A DNA stretch of 64,000 nucleotides, taken from assembly GCA_965277735.1 (NCBI GenBank), contig CBDIDO010000002.1, positions 620,001-684,000 of the forward strand. Direction: 5' to 3'. This DNA comes from RH-AL1 sp965277735. Its GTDB lineage: Bacteria; Pseudomonadota; Alphaproteobacteria; Rhizobiales; Beijerinckiaceae. Each line of letters begins with the position of its first letter. The first letter of the stretch is position 1. Below the pieces are notes generated by a model. It was not told the DNA's origin, searched no databases, and saw only the letters and a program-made list of their open reading frames with translations. A program made the translations under genes and the position numbers. Below are positions 8,564-17,494 of the stretch, in pieces.

Positions 8564-9220
8564 TTAGCATCCAACATGCAGATGCATGTGCTGTCGCTCA
8601 CGCACGGTGATGGTCTCTTCAAATGCAGCAGCGTCACCGGTAATTTCGCTGCAGAATTTGCGAAAAGGGGTGTTATAAAATGATCGGAGCAGAAAATTTA
8701 AGAATATGAAGGGACTGACAGCCGCTGACACTGGGATTCTGCAGTTCTTGTATTGCCCTATAGTGAGATGGGAAACGGGGTGTTCGTAGTCTACTCCCGC
8801 GGACGGATCAAAGTCAAAACGAAGCGGTACGGTTACAATATTTCTATCGACGACATCGCCGTAAAGCTCATCCAATTCATATATTTCGCTGTTGTTTTGG
8901 TACTCGAGAAGATCCGGAGAAGGAAAGAAGGCCAACTTGTGGCGAGTAATTTTGCCATCTAGGAATTTATACAATACTTGTATAATAGCGCCATCTATCA
9001 AGCACAGACTAAATGCTCTGTTGCGCCTGAGTACCTGATAAGCCTCGTCGTAAGGTATATTTTTAAGAGTAATCGACAAATCGACGGTCTTTCCGAAATG
9101 TATTTCGTTGGCCCTGCCGAGCCTTTCGAAGACGGGAAAGTTTTGGTCTATGCAGATTCCCGCACCAATCAAGTCTGCAATCAACGATTGAAGAGAAGTA
9201 AATATATCTTCTGGCTTCAC
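8564..9220 (-). CDS. DUF2290 domain protein, partner of the helicase
   Basis: This 218-residue protein (MKPEDIFTSLQSLIADLIGAG...) fits the DUF2290 family, known mostly from mobile and accessory regions beside UvrD-like helicases. Conserved-looking blocks are PYDEAYQVLRRNRAFSLCLIDGA and GVDYEHPVSHLTIGQYKNCRIPV. Its GTG start overlaps the helicase stop codon (GTGA), so the two were translationally coupled. Base composition is clearly more AT-rich than the chromosomal flanks, a sign of transfer. Biochemical activity is unknown. A role with the helicase in DNA surveillance or defence is inference. Confidence 0.75.
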   Translation of the reverse strand: MKPEDIFTSLQSLIADLIGAGICIDQNFPVFERLGRANEIHFGKTVDLSITLKNIPYDEAYQVLRRNRAFSLCLIDGAIIQVLYKFLDGKITRHKLAFFPSPDLLEYQNNSEIYELDELYGDVVDRNIVTVPLRFDFDPSAGVDYEHPVSHLTIGQYKNCRIPVSAAVSPFIFLNFLLRSFYNTPFRKFCSEITGDAAAFEETITVRERQHMHLHVGC

Positions 9221-11369
9221 GCTTTGGCTCCTTTCGCGAGCAAAGCGCGCAACGTTTCGACATCCTCTGCTGGCAGGTCTTCCAGAAGCACTTTACCCGC
9301 AGCGATATCGGATACTAAACGGGCAAGGTTAGTGGCTGCTCCTTTGATTGATTTCTGTTCAGCTGCCGTGATGTCGCGGTTTACAACCCGCAGCTGCTTA
9401 CGTGTTTCTGCATCAGGATACACAAATGTAAGCTCGTAGCCTTGACGCTCTACACGTTCATATTCGATCTTTAGACTGTTCATTTTGGGGCCAATTCCAA
9501 TAACTTTCACCCAAGCCTTGCTTCTCGTAATCGCAGTAAATAGCTGATTTCTTACACGTCCCGCGTTGTATGAGCCGCCATAACAGTCCTGCGCGTTCAT
9601 AACGTACACCATGCCCGCTTCATTGCCTTTTGCTCTGAATATGCCCGTAAAGGCAACCGAGCTCCTTCGCCCTTGAAAAACACGTCAGACGATGTATCAA
9701 CACCGGCAACATGGGATTGAATGCCCTTTTCGAACAACCTGCGACGAGCGCCGGCAACCTGTTTTACTGTGGATAGCGGATCCGGATTTATAACAATGAT
9801 GTCGTCATAGCCTAGCTCGTCGGTCAGGATATTTTTCTCGATCTGGCTGGCAAGATATTCTGTCTGCTCTGCCTCAGAGCCGCAAATAATAAACTCAAGA
9901 AGGCGATCCACCTCTTTGGGGATTTCGAGAAAAGGCGGGCTGGATTCCGGTTCCGCGCGAGAGTAACATTGCGATTATCTTCTAGGGTTCCATTTCTGAC
10001 CACGTAGCCCACGTCTTGCCAAAGTTCGGCCCGGTCGAACATCTGAATGAGACCGGTGCCGGTCTTCGGATCGGCGTCGCGGTAAATACCAAAACCTAGC
10101 GCATGGGCAGTGGCCAAAACCGGACCCGAATTCCGATAGCACTTTTCCAGAATAATGTCTTGGCTAGGCTTACCCGGAGCGGGCTCTTCGAAAATCACAT
10201 TGGGTTGGCCCGCGGCGTTGACGCCAAATAACTCCTGAGGCGGAGGCAGACTACTATCAGTCAATGATTGCAATTCATCGTATGCATAAACTAGACGCTT
10301 CTCTGAGCCCAGGGAATTGTAACACAAACGGAGAAAGTTGGGATGAAAATCCTGGGCTTCGTCAATCAACAGGGCTTCAAAGATTGGTGGGAATTCTTTT
10401 GCTTCTGCTAAGGCTCTTTCCACAACACCCTGGAAAGCGTTTTGAGTGGAGAAGCGTTCTCTAGCTAAACGAAAATCCCAAAACTCCACGCCGTTAGCCT
10501 GAGAAAACTGATAATAAATACCCGTTCGGTCGATATTCCCGGGGCCGCCCCAAGCGTTGATGACCTGCAATTTCTCCCAGTCGGGAGCATCGCCTGTTTG
10601 TTCGAAAACAAAGGTTTCGATCAGGCGCTTAAATTGAGCTTTCAGAGACCGAGTATTGAATGTGACTGCGATCTTCCACTCTGGATGTTGAATATGAAGA
10701 TATGCAGCTTTCAGAGCGAGAATGATAGTCTTTCCAGAACCAGCGAGTCCCCTTATTCGCTGGACGCCTTGGACGGTCTCGATGACGGCGCGACTTTGAA
10801 GAGCGTCGAGGTTCGCTATGGATTCCTCCAGCCGCTTCAATATTGCTCCCCGAGATTGGGCCCCTGATGTCTTGCGCCTTCGTTTTCCACGCCTGATCGA
10901 CGAGATCGTCTGTATTACAGAGTGCGCAGTCTCATATAAATCAGGCCGATCCCAGGTTAGGTCATTTATGGTTTCAACGAGTGTCTCATCGTTGACGATG
11001 CGGTATTGCGAAGTGGACTCGAGCGGCCGCGCACGCGGCGCGTAATGTAATCACATTAGGCGTTGCTAGAAGGCTCCGACCGTTCATCAGATTCTTATGT
11101 GTCCTAAAACGAGTTTCCAACGTATTGGCAAGCTCATCCTGGAATTCCTCAAATCCATCGCAGTCTGTGCCTTCTATGATTTGAAATATGACAACGCCGT
11201 GTCCGGGACTCACCCAAAGAGCGTCAACGGAATTAACGCCCTCGGATCCGGACAGGAGAGGGTACCCGACATACATTACCCCCGCGCCCGGAAATGTCGT
11301 AGAGATGCGCTCGGCAAGGTGCTGACTGGTTACGGGCTTCTTGGTTGAGCCCCAGATGACGTCCGTCAT
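9217..11369 (-). pseudogene. UvrD/Rep-like superfamily 1 helicase, broken by three frameshifts
   Basis: Four segments in successive frames rebuild one protein of about 715 residues. The N-terminal part (from MTDVIWGSTKKP at 11369) contains VDALWVSPGHGVVIF, like the nuclease-related region of NERD-type helicases. The helicase core has Walker A GLAGSGKT and motif II LIDEAQDF. The C-terminal part has the late UvrD motif LFTAITRSKAWVKV. Frame changes fall near 11030, 9960 and 9665, each fixable by one base. The gene ends by overlapping the DUF2290 start. It should be inactive unless the indels are sequence errors; other island genes show the same lesions. Confidence 0.85.
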
Positions 11370-11393
11370 GGTTGTCCGTTCCCTTTCGGGCAA

Positions 11394-11621
11394 GGTAGCG
11401 TAGGGCGTACGAGCGATCCACCCTCCCTTGCTACGTGTCCGTCAGCGGACGGCGAGGGCTCGAATGCGTAACCGAACCGCTTAGGGGTCGATAGCTTCGC
11501 TGTGACATCAGGGTATACCTTGGTGTGCTGTCACTTCGAGCGCGCTTCGGATCGTCACATCAGGGTTGACGGCGGCTATTTGTGCCATGCGAGCCTCGGC
11601 TTTTAAGCCCTGAGGTGACAA
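11394..11621 (+). promoter_or_regulatory. possible res site and promoter region of the serine recombinase
   Basis: This intergenic stretch lies between divergent genes and contains ACATCAGGGT twice (about 11506 and 11556), plus a related TGAGGTGAC near the recombinase start. Resolvase genes usually carry their crossover site immediately upstream, and repeated half-sites here fit that. The individual dimer sites are not convincingly resolved by eye. Confidence 0.3.
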
Positions 11622-12170
11622 GTGGCTAAAGTCGGTTATGCGAGGGTCAGCACCCTCGACCAAGACCTCAACGGTCAGATTGCTCGGCTGACGGCTGAAG
11701 GCTGCTCGATCATCCGCTCAGAGAAGGTTTCCGGGGCCAGCCGCGAAAGCCGGGCCGAGCTGGCTTCGGTACTGCAGTTCCTTCGCGCCGGTGATGAGCT
11801 GGTCGTCATGCGCCTCGACCGACTCGGACGTGACACCCGCGACGTGCTCAACATACTGCATGACTGCGAACAGCGCGGGGCCTCGGTGACGGTGCTCGAT
11901 CCGCACGTCAGCACGCGGGGCGACATGGGGCATATCGTGCTGACGGTGCTCGGCATGGTCGCGCAAATGGAACGACGCTTCATCAAAGAGCGTCAACGTG
12001 AGGGCATCGAGCGAGCGAAAGCGGAGGGCCGATATGTTGGCGGCAAGCGGCGCATCGACCGTTCGGCAGTGCTCTCCCGCAAGGCGGCTGGCGAGAGCGT
12101 GGCGGCGATTGCCATAGCGGTCGGCTGTAGCCGCATGCAGGTCTACCGCGTGCTTGGTGGCGCCGCCTAG
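11622..12170 (+). CDS. serine recombinase (resolvase/invertase family)
   Basis: The 182-residue protein has the resolvase catalytic domain with nucleophile Ser10 in GYARVSTLDQDL. It also has the arginine motif MRLDRLGRDTRDVLNIL and the dimer helix LTVLGMVAQMERRFIKERQREGI. A C-terminal HTH (ESVAAIAIAVGCSRMQVYRVL) follows. Length and architecture match Tn3-type resolvases and invertases that act on a nearby res or inversion site. The start is GTG. No complete transposon is visible around it, and a degenerate IS630 end follows its stop immediately. It is probably a remnant of another mobile element. Confidence 0.93.
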   Translation: MAKVGYARVSTLDQDLNGQIARLTAEGCSIIRSEKVSGASRESRAELASVLQFLRAGDELVVMRLDRLGRDTRDVLNILHDCEQRGASVTVLDPHVSTRGDMGHIVLTVLGMVAQMERRFIKERQREGIERAKAEGRYVGGKRRIDRSAVLSRKAAGESVAAIAIAVGCSRMQVYRVLGGAA

Positions 12171-12357
12171 AGCGTTTTCGCTGAACGCCGACTCGTAGGG
12201 ATTCCCTCTGGTTCGGCTTCCTGATTCCATCGCCTTGATGAGTCGGAAGGTGACGATGGTTCAGGCCTATAGCGGCGACCTGCGCGGTCGCGTGAGCAGA
12301 GCAGCGGCCTCCGGCGTTTCGGCGCGGCAGGCGGCGGCCCGCTTCGCGCGGCGCTAC
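12171..12357 (+). mobile_element. IS630 family remnant (left end and transposase N-terminus)
   Basis: A TAGAGCGTTTTC end like an IS630 terminus follows the recombinase stop. From 12256 a frame reads MVQAYSGDLRGRVSRAAASG then VSARQAAARFARR, the N-terminal HTH of IS630 transposases. It resembles the intact copy at 19374. Homology stops near 12357 and the rest is missing, so it is inactive. Confidence 0.65.
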
Positions 12358-12614
12358 ACGTTAAAACGTGCCGCTACCCCAAAGTTGGAAAGGGCCATAA
12401 TGCCTGGGCCTGGGCGGGTGCTTAGGAAGATGCGGGTCTGCGCAGACCTGTTCGATTATCAGATTTCGTCCGTCATGGATGAACCTATCCGGCTCCTGCC
12501 ATGGCGTGCAGGGCTTGAGTTCCCTCCCTGATGCGCCAGAAGCGACGAAGATAGCTATCGCCAAGGCAGCGCCGTTCCCGATCCAAGCGGCACGGCGAAG
12601 ACCCTGGCGGGTTC

Positions 12615-12866
12615 GTGTGGGAAAGGGCCTTGCGAACTCTGGCATCGACTTTCGACTTCGACCTGATCCCGTTGCTGCGCCGGATCACAGCGCCGACATT
12701 GGTCATGTGGGGCGATAAGGACGGCATGATCCCGTTTTCTAACGCGGCAGATTACATGAGGGCGTTACAGCACGGAACGCTCGCGGCGCTGCCAGGGGTT
12801 GGGCACCTGCCACAGGAAGAAGCGGCGGTCACGGTCGGAATCGTAAGAGCATTCCTGTCCCGGTAA
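12615..12866 (+). pseudogene. C-terminal fragment of an alpha/beta hydrolase
   Basis: The 83 residues hold only the end of an alpha/beta hydrolase fold: TLVMWGDKDGMIP carries the usual acid residue and LPGVGHLPQEEAA carries the catalytic His. The nucleophile elbow and the N-terminal two thirds are absent, and upstream DNA reads as IS630 debris and unassigned sequence. It is a deletion remnant without expected activity. Confidence 0.75.
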
Positions 12867-12937
12867 CTGGGTTGGCCGTCGCCTCGGCAATGCGCTTCAC
12901 CAAGTTAGAGCGGCAGTCTCTGCAGGTGCTGTGGTCG

Positions 12938-13680
12938 TCAGCGGAGCGCCAGCGGCAATTTTTCGACCGACTCGTGAGGCAGGCATCGGATGGACAGTGC
13001 AAACGCCTCAGCGACGCCCTGGCAGGAAAACTCGAAGAGTTCGTTGATGCCACTCGCGCTGCCAATGTGCATCGCATCATAGCGACAGATTGGAAGCTGC
13101 CGGTTCACACTGTACCGCCTGTCCGGGCCGCCGGCTTTGTTCGGATGCTCCCAAGTCCAGCCAACGACCACGGCATCTTCGGGAACGTCGCCATCTTCCG
13201 TTGTGTTCGACGCCTGCCATGTGATCGACAAATCGGCGTAGCCAACAGCGCCAAACTTGTCACCATCATGGATCAACGCGACGTCGGGAAGGAAGTAGAT
13301 CGCTTTTCCCCCAGCAAGTAGCACAGGCGGCGTAATGTTGCTGGCGATAGCGTCAGGAAGGCAATAATTGAGAATGGTTGGGCTCTTTTGGACGAGGTGG
13401 CTTGCGCCTGCATGCCTTTTCCAGGTCCCCAGGTCGGTGACCGCCGTGCCTGCCTCAATGCGCCACTGACCCGCGCAATTCATCATCAGGTCGAATGCCT
13501 CGGTCACACCGGCATGGGCCGCTTGAACCTCCTCGCTCAGTTCGTAAAGCAGGACCGTAACGCGACGATATGTGTCGAGCCTCCGGCCCACGAACCATAG
13601 TGGAAAGGCGAGGACAGCGAGCAAGGCGAACCCGAGCTGGCCAACGAGGCCAGCGATCAGAGGCGGCAGAGCAAATCAAA
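12938..13680 (-). pseudogene. 5'-truncated paralogue of the DUF4236-type protein at 26230
   Basis: About 245 codons align throughout with the C-terminal two thirds of the intact protein at 26230-27330. Shared blocks include TYRRVTVLLYELSE, CAGQWRIEAGT, ASNITPPVL and VVGWTWEHPNK. The membrane segment is retained in part (GQLGF then ALLAVLAFPLWF). The DUF4236-like N-terminus is missing; the aligned sequence stops near 13680 where the next gene begins. The only start codon is an internal TTG at 13624. The two copies differ at many positions, so they are old duplicates or separate acquisitions. Confidence 0.7.
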
Positions 13681-13693
13681 CTTATCCAAAACG

Positions 13694-14217
13694 CTAATCA
13701 CATTCGCCCCAACTTGTTCCTAAATCCTTCATTAGGCTATCTAGCGTTTTAGACCAAAATCCGGACTCGATTGATTTGGTGTCTATGTTCAGCATTTGGT
13801 GTTGAATGCGAAAAGAGGCCGGAGCAATCCAGGGTAGTCCTTGCGGACGATAATTTTGCTCTGTATCCTCGTATTCCCTTATTTGATCTAGCCTTTCCTT
13901 CTGCATGTTGTAAGAAATTAATTTGCTGTTGTAAAACTTGTTCGTTGCACGCAAGACAATCCCGCTTATAAAGTCAAATGCCCATAAATCGGAATGCCTA
14001 CCGGCAGCGTCTCGATTAGAGAAGCCAAGCAAGTCCGTCGGATCAGACAGCCAAAACATCTCTACTGCTGTAGCCAGATGACAATCACTACACGAGACTA
14101 TCCACTCCAAAGCAGGCTCCGCAAAGTCCCAGTTAAATTCATCGCAACGTAGTGACGCATGTCGGGCGATTTGCCTGCCATCCAGCGAAGCAATCTTTTG
14201 TTTTCTTGTTCATACAT
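13694..14217 (-). pseudogene. DUF4274-like protein with one frameshift
   Basis: The gene starts at 14217 (MYEQENKRLLRWMAGKSPDM) and reads HYVAMN before leaving frame near 14135. Adding one T to the AATTT run gives MNFNWDF and continues as AEPALEWIVSCSDCHLATAV and EMFWLSDPTDLL. That order (aromatic start, NWD, a Cys-containing CHLATA helix) resembles DUF4274 proteins, which have no assigned function. The DNA is AT-rich relative to the flanks. The family call is by eye and moderate; the frameshift itself is clear. Confidence 0.55.
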
Positions 14218-14333
14218 GCCGGCTCCAATCCTTTTTCAGGCTCGATACAACGTGACGCGAACCGAGGGAACACAACTCACGGCGTGTAGAGACGAAGCGG
14301 CATTCGACCAAGCTGGTCGTTGGCCCGACAGCC

Positions 14334-14826
14334 TCACTTTACGTGGCATGGCTTGCCGGCTATGGCGGAGACATCAAGTTGCGTGATGAGCAGCACCAGT
14401 GGAGCTTCGCCCTTGTTAGCGCTGACGTGACCTTTGTGCCCCTGGGCATCCGGCTTCGTGTTCAAATCTTCGCCGAGAAGCAACGCACCCGGCGGTAAAT
14501 TTGCTTCGCTGCCATCCTGTGCTCTGATGAAAAATGAGCCTTGCAGCGGCACGACCCATTGCACGCGTGGGTTTTCGTGCCCGTCCCCTTTGAATGACCG
14601 TCGCTTTATCTGACTGTTTGGCTTGCATCTGCTCACCAGCGCTCGCATGAGCGAAAGTCGTCATCTCGCATTTCGTCAGATGGCTCTTCCCGTCATTTCC
14701 GGTCCAAAGGTGCCAATAGGCGAAAGGGGCTGTCTGGCCTTGCGCGGGCGAAAAAGCCCCTGTTCCCACGACAAGAAGGAAGCACACAGGGCGCAAGACC
14801 CTGCGAAAGCCGACGAGCCGCATCAT
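14334..14826 (-). pseudogene. exported cupin-domain protein with one frameshift
   Basis: A signal peptide (MMRLVGFRRVLRPVCFLLVV, ending AQGQT) leads into YWHLWTGNDGKSHLTKCEMT. Near 14595 the frame shifts, and the sequence continues as GDGHENPRVQWVVPLQGSFF, LPPGALLLGEDLNTKPDAQG and a final LVLLITQLD strand. The pattern is a single-domain cupin: an N-terminal HENP-type ligand region, PLxG turn, PGxxLLGED, then H. Its ATG overlaps the stop of the upstream small gene (TGATG), so it belonged to the P450 operon. One restored base would give about 164 residues. Confidence 0.65.
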
Positions 14827-15151
14827 CAGGGTATGTTTCCGACGCGTCTCCACCATCCAGTCTGAAACCATATCTTTCCCGACTTGTGGTTCTTCTGGCA
14901 GAGCTTTTCCGCCACTCGGTTGATGGGAACATGGGCGCCATTATCCCAGGCGTATTGAGCGTCGATCATCGACCGCCCTATGGCAGTCAGGTCTTTCAGC
15001 CGAAACGGCTCCCCGCTATTAATGCGTTCCTGCATCGCGGCCTCAAGCTGGCCGCGCGTGATATCGTCTTTCAATTGAGGTTCTCATGGCAAGCGGTGCA
15101 GGGTGCCGGATCATCACACTTTAGGATGGTCGGCCCGTTCTGCACCCTCAC
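14826..15151 (-). pseudogene. small CxxCH-motif protein, apparently split by a frameshift
   Basis: A GTG at 15151, after a perfect AAGGAG, begins a 26-residue reading frame ending KCDDPAPCTACHENLN, with a CxxCH motif as in c-type haem sites. It stops at 15071. An overlapping frame begins there (LKDDITRGQLEAAMQERINS) and runs 82 codons to 14826. One base near 15074 would fuse them into about 108 residues. The GTG overlaps the stop of the preceding gene and the end overlaps the cupin start, so translation was coupled throughout. No signal peptide is seen, so haem attachment is doubtful; metal binding is the alternative. Confidence 0.45.
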
Positions 15152-15411
15152 GTGTTCCGCTCCTTGGATTCGCGAACGGCTGAAGCCGTTGGTGGGGGCC
15201 GGAGGAGCGACACCGAGCCGAAAGCACCAAGCCAAGAACCCCCTGCTGCGAACACTACATAAGCGGCGTTATGCGTGTAACTGATGACCGCGAAAGCTGA
15301 CAGCAGATACCAGACAGCACTCCAATTCGCTGCGACCATGCGTCGGCGCCCGGCAACGGCCGCGTTGAAGAACACATAGGCGGCATCCGTCACTGCGGTT
15401 GATGCAAACAC
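15148..15411 (-). CDS. small membrane protein of unknown function
   Basis: Starting at GTG 15411, 87 codons encode VFASTAVTDAAYVFFNAAVA, a basic GRRRM turn, WSAVWYLLSAFAVISYT and AAYVVFAAGGSWLGAFGSV. This is three short hydrophobic segments joined by charged turns. The stop overlaps the next gene's GTG (ACGTGAGG), supporting real translation. It lies between the P450 and the CxxCH gene. No ATG is available and the ribosome binding site is weak, so the start is uncertain. Three-helix inner-membrane topology is inferred. Confidence 0.5.
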   Translation of the reverse strand: MFASTAVTDAAYVFFNAAVAGRRRMVAANWSAVWYLLSAFAVISYTHNAAYVVFAAGGSWLGAFGSVSLLRPPPTASAVRESKERNT

Positions 15412-15443
15412 GCCAGCCGCAGGAGGGTCAGCAGATGCATAAG

Positions 15444-16691
15444 TCAGGTCACTGATGCCTCCATCCGCAGCGTAACTTCGATTTGAAGCCCATCCTTTGG
15501 CGCGGAATGGGCCACATTTGCAGATTGGTTGATAGCCCGGCATGGCAGATAGCAGCAGATTTTGCAGGAGATGACGAGTGACGCACTTGGCCTGCATATA
15601 AGCGAAGTGAAGACCGAGGCACATGTGCGCACCCCCGCTAAACGGCAGCCAGGCGAAGCGATGGCGGCCGAGTTGGGCCTCGTTCATAAAGCGTAGGGGA
15701 TCAAACCGTTCCGGGTCTGGCCATTGATCCGACATGTGATGAGTGAAAAGTGGGTTGATGGCGATTGGCGTACCCGCCGGGATTCGGAAGCCGCCAAACT
15801 CAAACTCGAGCAAGGCGCGTCGGGGAATTGAGGGCACCGGCGGATTGATGCGCATCGCTTCTTTGAACGCCATCTCCGTTAGCGGCATCTCCTCGAGCTT
15901 CTCGAACGGCAACAGCTCGTCACCACGCAAGTCGAGCGAATGAACCTCCTCGCGCAGTTTCTCCTGCCAGCCCGGATTGTCGATGAGCAACCATACCAGC
16001 GATGTCAGCGACGACGTCATCGTGTCGTGCGCGGCCATCATCAGGAAGATCATGTGATCGACGATTCTTGCTGAGACAGCAATTGGCCGTCGGCGTGTGT
16101 TGCCCTGCATAGGTGCGAGAAAAGATCTTCGCCCCCTTTCTCGCGACGAATGGGTATCTGCCGCTCGAAGTAGGCGACGATGCGCTTCCGCGCTTCGCCC
16201 CCCCGCCGCATCTTGGTGCCCGGAAGTGGGCGGCGCACGACAGCTACCGTCGCCGTGATCATGTCGATAAAATCCTGCAGAATTTGATCGCCTTCGACGC
16301 CGAGGCTTCCGCCTAGGAACGATGTTGCGGCCAGGTCGAGTGTCAGCTGCTTCATCGCCGGGTAGAACTGCATCGATCCTGGTGATGAGCGCCATTCCGC
16401 AACACGAGCGCGGATGCCCGCGTCCAGCGCTGCGAGGTATGAGTGCATCGGCCCTGATTTGAAGGCAACCGAGAGCGCTTTGCGGTGAAGGCGGTGCTCG
16501 TCAAAATCGAGCAACATCAAGCCGCGCGAAAACAGCCGCCCCAGGATCAAATCCCAGCCTAATTCCGACGAGAACTGCCGCTGCTGATCGAGAAGCACAA
16601 GCTCGTTGGCTTCAGGCCCAAGAAGCGTCACCGTCGTCTGGCCAAAGGCGCTTGTCTGGTAGACGGGGCCGTACTTAGGGTCAAAACCCAT
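15444..16691 (-). pseudogene. cytochrome P450 with two frameshifts
   Basis: Three frames rebuild a bacterial P450. The first (from 16691, GFDPKYGPVYQTSAFG) runs through the B-C region with FDEHRLHRKALSVAF. The second carries the I-helix AAHDTMTS, ExxR (EAMR), FDPLRF and the haem ligand loop FSGGAHMCLG. The third ends PKDGLQIEVTLRMEASVT at 15444. Shifts lie near 16070 and 15525. A stop directly before the first Met suggests that a little more N-terminus was lost. P450s insert one oxygen atom into a substrate using electrons from ferredoxin; neither substrate nor redox partner is evident. Confidence 0.85.
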
Positions 16692-16927
16692 TCAGCGCAC
16701 CCCTGCGAAGGGCCAGGATGGTCCATGTGATCAAGGCATCTCGGCACGCGCATCATCAATCGGCTTGGTCTACATCGGTGGCGCACCTCGCTCGAAAACC
16801 GTGCTGAACCTTGTCGCGGGCTTTGGCCGATTGATATCGCCAACTGGGGTAGTCGGGCACATTTTGGTGGAAGCTTATCTGCACACCTATGCGGAGGTCC
16901 GGGTTTGGTGGAAAGCGGAAGTCGAAC

Positions 16928-17464
16928 CTAAACCTTGACCATCTTCTGCATCTCCACGTTCTCGACAGGACAACCGCACTCCATGCCGGGATATCGGCGC
17001 ATCTCTCTCCATCCGCGACGCGCGTAGAAAGCACGCGCTCGGGTATTGAAGCCACGCACCTCCAAACGCGCGACGGAATGAGTGCGCCCGACGCGCTGCT
17101 CACCAGCATCGAGCAGTTCGGAGCCCACGCCAGCATTCCAGCAAGCCGGGTCGACATGTAGAGCTACGACCTGATCCCCTTCGACTTGCATCACCCCGAC
17201 TAACCCTGCTTCGCGAACAGCGACGACGAAGCTTCGCCATTCGTTCTCTACATGCAGCGTCACGGGATCGAAGGTGGCGAACGTCTGGACGGCCTCGAAT
17301 GGAAGTTCAGGAGCCCAGGTAACGAGCCACGAGCGCCGTAGCAGTCGCACAAGCGCCGGTACGTCCCGCTCTTCGGCGGAGCGGAGAATTGTGGTCCCAG
17401 ACACCGCTATCGCTCCCTGTTTTCTGTTCTGTCCAAACATTGTTGTCCGACCATGGAAGGCCAA
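16928..17464 (-). CDS. GNAT family N-acetyltransferase
   Basis: The protein is up to 178 residues. ILRSAEERDVPALVRLLRRS is the N-terminal strand-helix, and VVALHVDPACWNAGVGSELL is the acetyl-CoA pyrophosphate loop with the (Q/R)xxGxG/A-like segment. LEVRGFNTRARAFYARRGW then EMRRYPG is the conserved C-terminal N-x-x-A-x-x-F-Y-x-x-x-G-W. It transfers acetyl from acetyl-CoA to an unknown amine. The IS1182 element ends about 30 bases upstream of its start, which may have removed or changed its promoter. A later Met (MFGQNRKQG) is an alternative start. Confidence 0.82.
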   Translation of the reverse strand: MAFHGRTTMFGQNRKQGAIAVSGTTILRSAEERDVPALVRLLRRSWLVTWAPELPFEAVQTFATFDPVTLHVENEWRSFVVAVREAGLVGVMQVEGDQVVALHVDPACWNAGVGSELLDAGEQRVGRTHSVARLEVRGFNTRARAFYARRGWREMRRYPGMECGCPVENVEMQKMVKV

Positions 17465-17494
17465 TGACGAGGATATGGAACGGCCGCTTCGGGT

